Positions 1-7,727 of a stretch of DNA of 11,371 bases are shown here, one piece after another. Each line of letters opens with the position of its first letter. The first letter of the stretch is position 1. The stretch lies in the NCBI GenBank assembly GCA_937893415.1, contig CALBWZ010000338.1, forward strand, positions 1 to 11,371, in the 5' to 3' direction. The notes beneath the pieces are model-generated. The model saw nothing but the letters and a program-made list of their open reading frames with translations. It ran no database searches and was not told the DNA's origin. The position numbers and the translations under genes were made by a program. The stretch is from an uncultured Comamonadaceae bacterium (GTDB lineage Bacteria > Pseudomonadota > Gammaproteobacteria > Burkholderiales > Burkholderiaceae_C).

Positions 1-565
1 CACCAGCGTGTACAACACAACGTTGCCCAACCATACAATCAAAACCCACCACAACTTGGCTACCAATATGTGTATTGGCACCGATATGGGCATGCGCCTC
101 TAAGCAGGCGTGCGCATCAATGCGGGCATACTCGCCCACTGTGGCATAAGCGCCGATAACAGCCAAAGGTCCGACCGTTGCAGTGGCTGCAATCGATGCA
201 GTGGGATCCACTACAGCGCTGGCATGTACACCGCTTTCAAGGCCAACTCTCTGGCGTGCTCGCCACCACTGGGTGAGCACAGCGAAAAAGAGATAAGGGT
301 CAGAGGCTTCAATGCAAGCGCCCCTGGATTTGGCGCGCTCGCCCAATGAGGGCGAAACAATTAAACAGTCAGCTGTGGTGCTGTCAATCAACGACTCATA
401 CTTCACATTGCTTACAAAAGCGATGCTGGCAGGCTGCGCAAGCTCTAAGGGTGAAATTGCACTGATTGGTATGTCAGGGCTACCAAATAAAGTGGCGTGA
501 ACTGAAGCGGGTAGTTTTTTTTGAACAGCATTGAACAATTCGCCCAAACTGACGGGTGCAAGCAT
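1..565 (-). CDS. lpxD: UDP-3-O-acylglucosamine N-acyltransferase LpxD (partial, C-terminus off the window)
   Basis: LpxD transfers a 3-hydroxyacyl chain from acyl-ACP to the 2-amino group of UDP-3-O-acylglucosamine, the third step of lipid A synthesis, in the cytoplasm. I translated 188 codons from the ATG at 565; the frame is open to the window edge, so roughly the last half of the usual ~340-residue protein is missing. Residues 1-100 fit the LpxD uridine-binding N-terminal domain, with DPYLFFAVL at 89-97. From about 112 the chain becomes an imperfect hexapeptide repeat (left-handed beta helix) with HASAVVDPTA, VGPLAVIGA and IGANTHIG. It lies 27 nt after the skp stop and in the same frame. 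A GTG five codons upstream (580) is an alternative start; neither has a strong Shine-Dalgarno sequence. The catalytic histidine region is beyond the edge. Identity is secure from sequence and context. Confidence 0.93.
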   Translation of the reverse strand, partial: MLAPVSLGELFNAVQKKLPASVHATLFGSPDIPISAISPLELAQPASIAFVSNVKYESLIDSTTADCLIVSPSLGERAKSRGACIEASDPYLFFAVLTQWWRARQRVGLESGVHASAVVDPTASIAATATVGPLAVIGAYATVGEYARIDAHACLEAHAHIGANTHIGSQVVVGFDCMVGQRCVVHAG

Positions 566-592
566 GTGGCTACTCGACACGCCTATGGTGCC

Positions 593-1114
593 TTACTTGG
601 CCGCGTTTAGATCACGCAACACACGGGCTGTGATGTCGTGCTTGGGATTCATGTAAACAGCCTCTTGCAAGATTAAGTCGTAATTTTCAGCCTTGGCGAC
701 GGCTTTAATGACTTTGTTGGCCATCTCAAGAACTTTTTGTAGTTCTTCGTTTTTACGAAGCGCCAAGTCTTCTTGAAACTCGCGCCGCTCGCGCTGAAAA
801 TCTTGGTCCATTTGTACCAAATCTCGTTGGCGTTGAATACGCTGAGCCTCTGACAAAGTAGGCGCATCACGTTCTAGCTTTTTAGACGACTCTTGAACAG
901 CCTCGCCTAACTGCTCAATTTTTTTCTGGCGTTTAGAGAACTCGGCCTCTAGTTTTGTTTGCGCCGTTTTTGCCGCATCTGCCTCTTGGAAAATACGGTC
1001 GGTGCTGACAAAGCCCACTTTGAAATCTGCAGCAACAGCGGATACAGCGGATAACAGCATCGCAACGCTCAACACGCCAGCTACCGCCATGCGTTTAAAA
1101 AATTGGTTCATCAT
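593..1114 (-). CDS. skp: Periplasmic chaperone Skp/OmpH
   Basis: Skp is a trimeric periplasmic chaperone that holds unfolded outer membrane proteins on their way from Sec to the BAM complex. The 173-residue product begins with a signal peptide: two Met, then a KR pair at 7-8, a hydrophobic core at about 9-24 and a likely cut after AVA at residue 28. The mature part starts with DFKVGFVSTDRIF, the usual OmpH opening strand, continues with a long charged, Glu/Lys/Gln-rich alpha-helical arm (about 50-135, the tentacle) and closes with a short strand segment including YDLIL. The length is normal for the family. The ATG at 1114 directly follows the bamA TAA with no gap, so translation is probably coupled; a second in-frame ATG follows immediately. 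It lies between bamA and lpxD, the standard place. Confidence 0.96.
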   Translation of the reverse strand: MMNQFFKRMAVAGVLSVAMLLSAVSAVAADFKVGFVSTDRIFQEADAAKTAQTKLEAEFSKRQKKIEQLGEAVQESSKKLERDAPTLSEAQRIQRQRDLVQMDQDFQRERREFQEDLALRKNEELQKVLEMANKVIKAVAKAENYDLILQEAVYMNPKHDITARVLRDLNAAK

Positions 1115-3475
1115 TTAGAAGCTCGTACCGATTTGGAATTGGAAGGTTTGTAGTTTATCGCTTGTCTGGTTGCGCAGCGCCTTGGAATACGACAAACGCA
1201 ATGGGCCAACAGGCGACAGCCAGCTTAAACCCACTCCGCTAGAAGCGCGCAGTGCATTGCTTGGGCACAGTACAGAAAGAGTCGGTTTGCAATACACGTT
1301 GCCCACGTCGACGAAAGCGAACATGCGCAGTGACCTGTCATTGCCAGTACCTGGAAATGGTGCAATGAATTCAGCATTGGCCAATATGGACCTGTCACCA
1401 CCAACGCTAGATGTGTTGGTTTGGCTGCCGGCAATTTTGCTTCGACCACCCAAAGTGCCCTGGTCAAAACCACGCACTGAGCCTAAACCACCGCCGTAGT
1501 AGTTTTTAAACACAGGGAACTCTTGACCACCCAAGCCTTTGCCCAAGCCGACCTCTGTGTTCAAGGCAACCGTGTACTTTTTCGTCAACGGCCAGTATTG
1601 CTGAAATTGGTACTCGGCCTTGATGTATTTGGTATCACCCGATAAGCCCCACTCGCCGCTCACTCGCTGGTACTGACCGCTGGTTGGCACCAAAGCACTG
1701 TCGCGCCCATCGCGTGCCCAACCTACAGTCAACGGCACGCTGGTAGCAGGAGAGCCAAATTTGTCAACGAAATCTTGGTACACATCTGGCATGGTTGCGC
1801 CTGAACCTACGTTCAGCGATGTTGATTCAACACCAGCGCCAAAAAATACGGTGTCGGTTTCAGAGAAGGGAACACCAAATCTGACCGCACCTTTTTTGCG
1901 TACCAAGGAGTAGTCACCACCTTGAGAATTCAATGGCGACTGCGTGGCGTATGAAACATTAAATGTGCGCGAGATGCCGTCTAGTGTGAAATAAGGGTCT
2001 GTAGTGGTCAACGACAACTCGCGGTTGAACTTGCTGGTGTTCAGGTTCAAGCCCAAGTAGTTGCCAGAACCAAACACGTTTTCTTGCTGAATACCGGCGA
2101 TGAATGACAGCTTCTCTGATTGCGAATAACCCGCACCAATCGACAAGTTGCCTGTCGGTCGCTCAGCAACAGCCAAAGACAAGTCCACTTGGTCTGGCGC
2201 GCCAGGTACCTCACGGGGTTGTACGCTCACATCTGTAAAAAAGCCCAAACGGTCTACGCGGTCACGCGACAGTCGAATCAGTTTGCCGTCGTACCAACTG
2301 GACTCCATTTGTCGAAACTCGCGTCGAATGACTTCATCGCGTGTGCGGTTGTTGCCTTCAATGTCAATGCGTCTGACATAAGCCCGTCTGGCTGCCTGTG
2401 CCTGCATAACGACTTCGACTTGGGCGTTGTCACGGTCAATATTGGGCACAGCCTCAACGCGGGCGAAGGCATAGCCGAACTCACCGAAGTAGTCGTTAAA
2501 CGCTTGTGTGGTGGCCGTGACAGAGTCAACGTTGTAAGGTTTGCCAGACTCAATGGTGACCTTGCTAACAAATGCCTCATCTTTACCGAGGTAATTACCC
2601 TCTAGGCGAACACCAGACACCACGTAGCGTTTGCCTTCGGAAATATTTATAACAATAGAAATTTCATCTTTTTCTGGTGTGATAGCTACTTGCGTTGAAT
2701 CAATGGTGAACTCGATAAAACCACGTGTTAGGTAATAAGAGCGCAAGGCCTCTAAGTCACCGTTGAGCTTGGCTTTTGAATACCGGTTGGACTTGGTGTA
2801 CCAACTCATCCAGCCGCCTGTGTCGAGACTAAACAAGTCTGTTAAGTCGGATACAGCAAACGCTTGAGCGCCAACAATACGCATTTCATTGATGGTTGCA
2901 ACACCACCTTCGACAACACTGAAGTTCACATTCACACGGTTGCGGTCAATGGGCGTCACTGTTGACACCACCTTGGCAGCGTACATACCCCGGTTGATAT
3001 ATTGGCGGTTTAGCTCTTGCTCCGCCCTGTCTGCCAACGCTTTGTCAAATGCACGACCTTCTGCCAAGCCCACGTCGCGCAAAGCCTTCAACATCGCTGG
3101 TGACTCAAATTCTTTGATACCCGTGAAATTGATTTCTGACACTGTGGGGCGTTCTTGTACCACCACCACCACCACATTGCCTTGCAATTCAATGCGCACG
3201 TCATTGAACAAACCCAAACCAAACAAAGAGCGAATGGCCGCACTGCCTTTGTCGTCGCTGTAGTCGTCGCCTGTTTTAAAAGGCAGCGATGCAAAAATGG
3301 TACCGGCCTCAACCCGCTGCAAACCCTCCACTCGAATATCAGCCACTTTGAAAGATTGAGCAGCAAACACCGGGGTACTGACCATGGCTGTACTGGCAGC
3401 TAAGCCGCTTAGAGCAACGAGCAGATACATGCCACGGGCACTTGCCGCAATGGCCTTGAAAAAAGAATATGTCAT
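1115..3475 (-). CDS. bamA: Outer membrane protein assembly factor BamA (Omp85)
   Basis: BamA is the central pore of the BAM complex and folds beta-barrel proteins into the outer membrane. The 786-residue product has a signal peptide with a likely cut after PVFA at residue 38, followed by the N-terminal POTRA region (five domains expected; the first starts near FKVADIRVEG). POTRA1 contains a run of six Val around residues 100-106, followed by QERP. The C-terminal part is the 16-stranded barrel, with the conserved loop-6 VRGF motif at 667-670 and a terminal Phe (FQFQIGTSF), the usual barrel signal. The only cysteines are C729 and C737, in what aligns with extracellular loop 7. Length is typical. 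It starts 15 nt after the rseP stop, with no clear Shine-Dalgarno sequence before the ATG, and its stop touches the skp start. Placement after rseP and before skp is canonical. Confidence 0.97.
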   Translation of the reverse strand: MTYSFFKAIAASARGMYLLVALSGLAASTAMVSTPVFAAQSFKVADIRVEGLQRVEAGTIFASLPFKTGDDYSDDKGSAAIRSLFGLGLFNDVRIELQGNVVVVVVQERPTVSEINFTGIKEFESPAMLKALRDVGLAEGRAFDKALADRAEQELNRQYINRGMYAAKVVSTVTPIDRNRVNVNFSVVEGGVATINEMRIVGAQAFAVSDLTDLFSLDTGGWMSWYTKSNRYSKAKLNGDLEALRSYYLTRGFIEFTIDSTQVAITPEKDEISIVINISEGKRYVVSGVRLEGNYLGKDEAFVSKVTIESGKPYNVDSVTATTQAFNDYFGEFGYAFARVEAVPNIDRDNAQVEVVMQAQAARRAYVRRIDIEGNNRTRDEVIRREFRQMESSWYDGKLIRLSRDRVDRLGFFTDVSVQPREVPGAPDQVDLSLAVAERPTGNLSIGAGYSQSEKLSFIAGIQQENVFGSGNYLGLNLNTSKFNRELSLTTTDPYFTLDGISRTFNVSYATQSPLNSQGGDYSLVRKKGAVRFGVPFSETDTVFFGAGVESTSLNVGSGATMPDVYQDFVDKFGSPATSVPLTVGWARDGRDSALVPTSGQYQRVSGEWGLSGDTKYIKAEYQFQQYWPLTKKYTVALNTEVGLGKGLGGQEFPVFKNYYGGGLGSVRGFDQGTLGGRSKIAGSQTNTSSVGGDRSILANAEFIAPFPGTGNDRSLRMFAFVDVGNVYCKPTLSVLCPSNALRASSGVGLSWLSPVGPLRLSYSKALRNQTSDKLQTFQFQIGTSF

Positions 3476-3490
3476 GAGGACTTGTGCCAG

Positions 3491-4924
3491 CTAGCTCGCG
3501 ATACGTGCGATGTCATTAAATAGCGCCACAGCCATGAGGGTGAACAACATGGCCATACCACCTCGGGTTAAACCCGATATCCAGTGGGGTGGGACAGGTT
3601 TCCCTGTTACCCACTCCCAAAGATAATACATCAGGTGCCCCCCGTCTAAGATGGGAATTGGTAACAAATTCAGTACAGCCAAGCTCACGCTAATTAAACC
3701 TAAAAATGACAAATAAGCACCCAGCCCTACGCTCGCCGATTTGCCTGCAACTTCTGCAATCGTGATCGGACCACTGAGATTTGACAAGGAGGCTTGCCCA
3801 GTCACCATCTGACCCAACATGCGAAGTGACAAAACTGCCACGTCCCAAGTCTTGGTCACGCCTTGAGAGATGCCTTCAAAAAAACCCGCTTTGACAAAAA
3901 AGCTGTCGGGCTGAGCGCCTACAAAAGCGCCAATTCGGCCAATGTAATGTTTGGCCGATGCGTCTAAACCGATTTGTTTAGCTTGCTGCGCATCCAGCAA
4001 ATAAGGTCTAGGCTGCACCATCAAATCGATCTCGCCCTGGCCGCGCTTGATACGCCACAACTGCGCGGCCATGGCTTGACCTGAGTTGCTCACACGGGAC
4101 TGAATATGCTGACGCAGTCCTTGCGCATCTGCAATGGTCATGCCATCAATATCGATAACGAGGTCTTTTGGCTCGATACCTGCCAAGGCCGCGGCGCCGT
4201 CTGCCATCACGTCGCCAATTTTCGGCGGCATAAACACCGAAGTAATGCCCAGTGCCATGAAGGCTTGCGCACCAGGCTCTTTTGAGGCCAAGCGCGATAT
4301 TGGCAGATCAAGCCACCGCGTCGGCGTGTTCTCGTTAGCTGACACGGCTATTTCAACATCGCTGCCTTGAGAGATGGCTTGGGTCAGGGCCCATCGCAAA
4401 TCTTGAAATGAGCGCACGTCGAGACCGTTGTCGTCAGCCTCGCCAACACGTCCATCCTGGGCTTTGCTGCGGATTTGTCTGACGTGGTCGCCTGCATGTA
4501 AACCAGCCTGCGCAGCCAAACTGGAAAGAGGTGGCTGGGCCACTATGGCCTTGTGCTCATTGATACCCCACCACTGCACACAAGCGTACAGCAGCACAGC
4601 CAACACAATATTGGCGAGCGGGCCGGCGGCCACAATGGCGGCCCGTTTTCCTAAACTTTTGTTGTTAAACGCCAAATGCTTCTCATGCGGGGCCACCTGG
4701 GTCTCACGCTCGTCGAGCATGTGCACATAACCACCCAAAGGCAACGCACACAGCACAAACTCGGTGCTGTTGGTGTCTTTTTGCCAGCGCAACAAAGGTT
4801 TGCCAAAACCAATAGAAAAGCGAAGCACCTTCACGCCGCACCAACGGGCAACGCGGTAGTGACCAAATTCGTGGAACGCAATGAGCGCGCCCATGCCCAA
4901 CACAAACGCAATAATTGTCAACAT
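3491..4924 (-). CDS. rseP: Site-2 intramembrane metalloprotease RseP
   Basis: RseP is an inner-membrane zinc protease. In the sigma-E pathway it cuts the anti-sigma factor RseA after a first cut by DegS, and it also clears signal peptide remnants. From the chosen start the protein is 477 residues (E. coli RseP is 450). The HEFGH zinc motif lies at residues 18-22 in the first membrane helix. A second membrane segment follows (IVAAGPLANIVLAVLL), then two periplasmic PDZ-like regions, then the third helix with NLLPIPILDGGHL, whose Asp (D427) is the third zinc ligand, and a C-terminal helix. I prefer the ATG at 4924 over the in-frame one at 4945. An AAAGGG lies 8 nt before it, and MLTIIAFVLG matches the usual N-terminus, whereas the longer form adds a basic MVKRVRH. 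The start overlaps the dxr stop by 7 nt (ATGTTGA), suggesting translational coupling. Confidence 0.95.
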   Translation of the reverse strand: MLTIIAFVLGMGALIAFHEFGHYRVARWCGVKVLRFSIGFGKPLLRWQKDTNSTEFVLCALPLGGYVHMLDERETQVAPHEKHLAFNNKSLGKRAAIVAAGPLANIVLAVLLYACVQWWGINEHKAIVAQPPLSSLAAQAGLHAGDHVRQIRSKAQDGRVGEADDNGLDVRSFQDLRWALTQAISQGSDVEIAVSANENTPTRWLDLPISRLASKEPGAQAFMALGITSVFMPPKIGDVMADGAAALAGIEPKDLVIDIDGMTIADAQGLRQHIQSRVSNSGQAMAAQLWRIKRGQGEIDLMVQPRPYLLDAQQAKQIGLDASAKHYIGRIGAFVGAQPDSFFVKAGFFEGISQGVTKTWDVAVLSLRMLGQMVTGQASLSNLSGPITIAEVAGKSASVGLGAYLSFLGLISVSLAVLNLLPIPILDGGHLMYYLWEWVTGKPVPPHWISGLTRGGMAMLFTLMAVALFNDIARIAS

Positions 4925-6153
4925 ATGCCTGACCCTTTTGACCATTGCGCGACCAAGGCCTCTGCGCGAACACGGGTGTGTGAGTCGATTGCCATCAAGG
5001 CCTCGAAACTGTTGCCTTGTATGTCTTGTGCCATGTCGAGAACAGCTTGATTCACGCTGACAATTTGATCAAAGCGAATGCGCTCGTTTAGAAAGGCTTC
5101 CACCGCTATTTCGTTGGCCGCGTTCAATACAGCAGAACTACCAAGTGGTCCCCGCAACGCATCCCAGGCTAAAAACAAACCCGGAAAACGCGCGCGACTT
5201 GGCAACTCAAATGTGAGGTTGGCCATGGCTGCAAAATCCATTGGCAGCGCTCCACTGTTGATGCGCTCAGGCCATGACAAGCCGTAAGCAATTGGCACGC
5301 GCATGTCGGGTGTGCCCAACTGTGCCACGACTGAGCGGTCGTTGAACTGAACCATTGAGTGGACAACACTTTGCGGGTGTATCACCACGTCCAAGCGCTC
5401 CGGCGCCATTTGAAACAAATGATGCGCCTCAATGATTTCTAAGGCCTTGTTCATCATGGTTGCGGAATCAACTGATATTTTTCTGCCCATCACCCAGTTG
5501 GGATGAGCCACGGCCTGCGCAGGCGTGACATCCCGCAACGTTGATGGATCACGGGTACGAAATGGACCGCCAGACGCCGTCAGTATGATTTTCTCAACGC
5601 GCCTATCCCATGTGGTTGCGTCCTCAGGCAGCGCTTGAAAAATAGCCGAATGCTCACTGTCAATAGGCAGCAGCGTGGCACCGCCTCCTTTCACTGCCTG
5701 CATAAACAGCTCACCACCCACCACCAGCGCCTCCTTGTTGGCCAGCAACAGGCGCTTGCCCGCGTGTGCAGCTGCCAGACATGGCGCCAAACCTGCCGCG
5801 CCCACAATAGCCCCCATCACCATGTCGACATCAGGCGCAGCGCTGACCTCACACATGGCCGTCTCACCAATGCGCACGCGCGTGGGTAACGCTAGTGCTT
5901 GTAAACGTGCTTGCAAATGAGCGCCAGCTTGGGCATCGGCCATCACAGCGAATCGCGGGCTAAACGCAACGCACTGCGCAACCATTAAGTCAACTTGCGT
6001 GGCTGCACACAAGGCATACACCTCAAAGACACCCGCATTTTTGCTTAGAACATCAAGCGTGTTGGTGCCAATAGAACCTGTGCTGCCCAACACAGTGATG
6101 CGTGGCTTGGTGTGTGACTCTTGTGTCACTCTAGAGTGAGTGGCAAACGTCAT
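4918..6153 (-). CDS. dxr: 1-deoxy-D-xylulose 5-phosphate reductoisomerase
   Basis: Dxr converts DXP to 2-C-methyl-D-erythritol 4-phosphate with NADPH and a divalent metal, the first committed step of the MEP isoprenoid pathway, in the cytosol. The 411-residue protein has the NADPH-binding GSTGSIGTNTLD at 23-34, the metal-binding IDSEHSAIF with D165 and E167, the ASGGPFR loop at 193-199 and the third metal ligand E239 in NKALEIIEAHHLF. HPQSVVHSMVQF begins at 259. All key residues are present. About 12 extra N-terminal residues precede the usual beginning; the ATG at 6153 is kept because AAGG lies about 9 nt upstream and no better start is seen. It sits 46 nt after cdsA and overlaps rseP by 7 nt. 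The position after cdsA is the betaproteobacterial arrangement. The product ultimately feeds undecaprenyl phosphate and quinone synthesis. Confidence 0.97.
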   Translation of the reverse strand: MTFATHSRVTQESHTKPRITVLGSTGSIGTNTLDVLSKNAGVFEVYALCAATQVDLMVAQCVAFSPRFAVMADAQAGAHLQARLQALALPTRVRIGETAMCEVSAAPDVDMVMGAIVGAAGLAPCLAAAHAGKRLLLANKEALVVGGELFMQAVKGGGATLLPIDSEHSAIFQALPEDATTWDRRVEKIILTASGGPFRTRDPSTLRDVTPAQAVAHPNWVMGRKISVDSATMMNKALEIIEAHHLFQMAPERLDVVIHPQSVVHSMVQFNDRSVVAQLGTPDMRVPIAYGLSWPERINSGALPMDFAAMANLTFELPSRARFPGLFLAWDALRGPLGSSAVLNAANEIAVEAFLNERIRFDQIVSVNQAVLDMAQDIQGNSFEALMAIDSHTRVRAEALVAQWSKGSGIC

Positions 6154-6199
6154 ACCCTAGCCTTAGAACGCAACTGTAATGTGAATACAACGTCATCAC

Positions 6200-7048
6200 T
6201 CATAACGTCACCAACATCATGCCCAACGGCAGCACGGGCAACAAGGCGTCCACGCGGTCTAGAACACCGCCATGGCCTGGCAACAAACCACTAGAGTCCT
6301 TGACACCAGCACAACGCTTAACCAATGACTCGACCAAATCACCAACCACAGCCATGCACGTTAACCACACCACGCCAATAACCATCAATACTGGTGAACG
6401 CTGCCATAGCAAGGTGTAGATGCTGGGACTGTCAAGCGCCCAAACCGCATCAACCCATAACCATATAAAAGCGAGGGCCATAACCGCCAGGACACCGGTT
6501 ATGGCGCCTGCCCACGTTTTGCCTGGACTGATGGCTGCGGCTAATTTACGCTTACCCCACGCACGTCCACCAAAATAAGCGGCTATATCGGCCACCCAGA
6601 CCAGCAACAACAAAGAGAGTAAAAAATTAACCCCTATTTTGTGCGCGCTGGCCATGGCCAACCAGGTCAGCGCAATCAGCAACCAGCCTGCAACCAGCCG
6701 CAATGCCACATTAATATGCAACCATTTGGACAAACCAAAACGCACCAACCAAGCCGAACCCAGCACCCAAATGGTCGCAGCCAACAGCCACAAGCCACGT
6801 GTCACATCAGCGTGCATGAGCAGCAAGTCTGGCGAAAGCCACCATACATAAGCCAAACCCAGTCCTACACACAAGCCTACCAAAGTAGCTGGCACAAAGG
6901 ACAACTGGTTCAAACGACCCCATTCCCAACATCCAGCGGCAATGAGTGCCAACGTGATGGCGGCAAAGTAACTGCTGTTGCTGGCAAACAATGCAGGCAG
7001 CAAGAGCGCAAGCAATACGACGGCGGTCATGATGCGGGGAATAAGCAT
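6200..7048 (-). CDS. cdsA: Phosphatidate cytidylyltransferase (CDP-diacylglycerol synthase)
   Basis: CdsA makes CDP-diacylglycerol from CTP and phosphatidic acid, the branch point for phosphatidylethanolamine and phosphatidylglycerol, in the inner membrane. The 282-residue chain (E. coli 285) is mostly hydrophobic, with around eight membrane segments. The conserved SPGKTWAG loop is in the middle, and the full CdsA signature is at 241-267, running from SLVKR through VKDSSGLLPGHGG to DRVD. I chose the ATG at 7048 because AAGGA lies 4 nt before it and MLIPRIMTA is the usual opening. A GTG nine codons upstream (7075) is in frame but has no ribosome binding site. The gene follows frr by 86 nt, where uppS would be expected, and precedes dxr. 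A terminator-like hairpin in that gap raises the question of whether it has its own promoter. Confidence 0.95.
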   Translation of the reverse strand: MLIPRIMTAVVLLALLLPALFASNSSYFAAITLALIAAGCWEWGRLNQLSFVPATLVGLCVGLGLAYVWWLSPDLLLMHADVTRGLWLLAATIWVLGSAWLVRFGLSKWLHINVALRLVAGWLLIALTWLAMASAHKIGVNFLLSLLLLVWVADIAAYFGGRAWGKRKLAAAISPGKTWAGAITGVLAVMALAFIWLWVDAVWALDSPSIYTLLWQRSPVLMVIGVVWLTCMAVVGDLVESLVKRCAGVKDSSGLLPGHGGVLDRVDALLPVLPLGMMLVTL

Positions 7049-7051
7049 AGA

Positions 7052-7057
7052 GTCCTT
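7052..7057 (-). promoter_or_regulatory. Ribosome binding site deciding the cdsA start
   Basis: The minus strand reads AAGGAC followed by TCT and the ATG at 7048. This is the only purine-rich Shine-Dalgarno match near the cdsA start. It favours the ATG over the upstream GTG at 7075. The spacing of 4 nt from AAGGA to ATG is on the short side. Confidence 0.6.
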
Positions 7058-7099
7058 GATGGGCAATGTAATCACTGCGTGTAAAAGTCGCTGATGCAG

Positions 7100-7122
7100 A
7101 AACGGGCGCTGAGCGCCCGTTT
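7100..7122 (-). terminator. Hairpin after frr, terminator- or attenuator-like
   Basis: A perfect 10-bp inverted repeat (AAACGGGCGC and GCGCCCGTTT) flanks a 3-nt loop, beginning 12 nt after the frr stop. On the minus strand the 3' arm ends in TTT and is followed by CTGC, so the U-tract is short. The stem is very GC-rich at its core and A/U at the base, the shape of an intrinsic terminator. It could also act as an attenuator or as an mRNA 3'-end stabiliser. It is symmetric and could work on either strand, but no plus-strand gene needs it. The same junction lacks the expected uppS. Confidence 0.6.
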
Positions 7123-7134
7123 AGACAGTGGCGC

Positions 7135-7698
7135 TTAAACCGCCAAAATATCTGCTTCTTTGGCCTCTACCAATTTGTCGATCTCTAAGATGAACTTGTC
7201 AGTCAACTTTTGTATCTCGTCCGTTTGGCGACGCTCGTCGTCCTCACTGGCCTCTTTGTCTTTGACCAAACGCTTGACTGTTTCGTTGGCGTCTCGACGC
7301 AAATTGCGAACGGCTATTTTTGCGTCTTCACCTTCGCTGCGCACCACTTTCGTGAGTTCTTTGCGACGCTCCTCGGTCATAGCAGGCATCGGAACACGAA
7401 TCAAATCGCCTTGAGACGCTGGGTTTAAACCCAAATCAGAATCTCGAATAGCCTTCTCAATTTTTTGAGCCATGCTTTTTTCCCAAGGGGACACCCCAAT
7501 GGTTCGTGCATCCAGCAGCGACAAGTTGGCCACCTGAGACAACGGCAACATGGCACCGTAGTAGTCAACGTGAATAACGTCTAGCAGTTGGGGGCTAGGA
7601 CGGCCTGTGCGCACACGCTGCAATGCAGTTTTAAACGCATCAATCGACTGCCCCATCTTGCGTTCTGCGTTGGGCTTGATTTCTGCCAAAGTTGTCAT
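7135..7698 (-). CDS. frr: Ribosome recycling factor
   Basis: Frr (RRF) splits the post-termination ribosome together with EF-G so that subunits and mRNA are reused; it is cytosolic and essential in E. coli. The 187-residue length is standard (185-186 typical). The conserved stretches are present in order: [32 protein letters not shown], the acidic loop then [16 protein letters not shown], and the helical C-terminal segment with NLRRDANE and [15 protein letters not shown]. The start at 7698 has GGAG about 9 nt upstream. It lies 29 nt after the pyrH stop. The start codon is in the 3' arm of a small hairpin that begins just after that stop, which suggests coupling to pyrH translation. In most relatives uppS follows; here a hairpin and cdsA follow. 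Confidence 0.98.
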   Translation of the reverse strand: MTTLAEIKPNAERKMGQSIDAFKTALQRVRTGRPSPQLLDVIHVDYYGAMLPLSQVANLSLLDARTIGVSPWEKSMAQKIEKAIRDSDLGLNPASQGDLIRVPMPAMTEERRKELTKVVRSEGEDAKIAVRNLRRDANETVKRLVKDKEASEDDERRQTDEIQKLTDKFILEIDKLVEAKEADILAV

Positions 7699-7725
7699 GT
7701 TTACTTCTCCAATGCGTTAAACATG
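7696..7725 (-). promoter_or_regulatory. Hairpin enclosing the frr ribosome binding site and start codon
   Basis: The pyrH-frr junction holds a perfect 8-bp inverted repeat, CATGTTTA and TAAACATG, with a 14-nt loop. In the mRNA the 3' arm contains the frr AUG and the loop contains its GGAG. The 5' arm starts 2 nt after the pyrH UAA, so a ribosome finishing pyrH would cover and open it. The stem is A/U-rich with two G-C pairs, so it is only moderately stable. That it regulates frr is an inference. Confidence 0.4.
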
Positions 7726-7727
7726 GC

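Noticed and set aside
110..500. Two small plus-strand open frames in the first 500 bases
   Set aside because: The minus strand reads a continuous LpxD sequence there, so these are shadows.
2120..2605. 161-codon plus-strand open frame opposite bamA
   Set aside because: It lies entirely antisense to the well-supported bamA frame, has no recognisable motif or Shine-Dalgarno sequence, and its composition is explained by the codons on the other strand.
7048..7075. GTG at 7075 as the cdsA start
   Set aside because: It has no ribosome binding site, whereas the ATG at 7048 has AAGGA and gives the usual CdsA N-terminus.
6641..7084. 147-codon plus-strand open frame opposite cdsA
   Set aside because: It is antisense to cdsA; the Gln/His/Pro-rich product is the typical shadow of hydrophobic codons read backwards.
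7049..7134. Possible uppS remnant between frr and cdsA
   Set aside because: Only 86 nt, filled by a hairpin and a start region; no readable cis-prenyltransferase motif on either strand.
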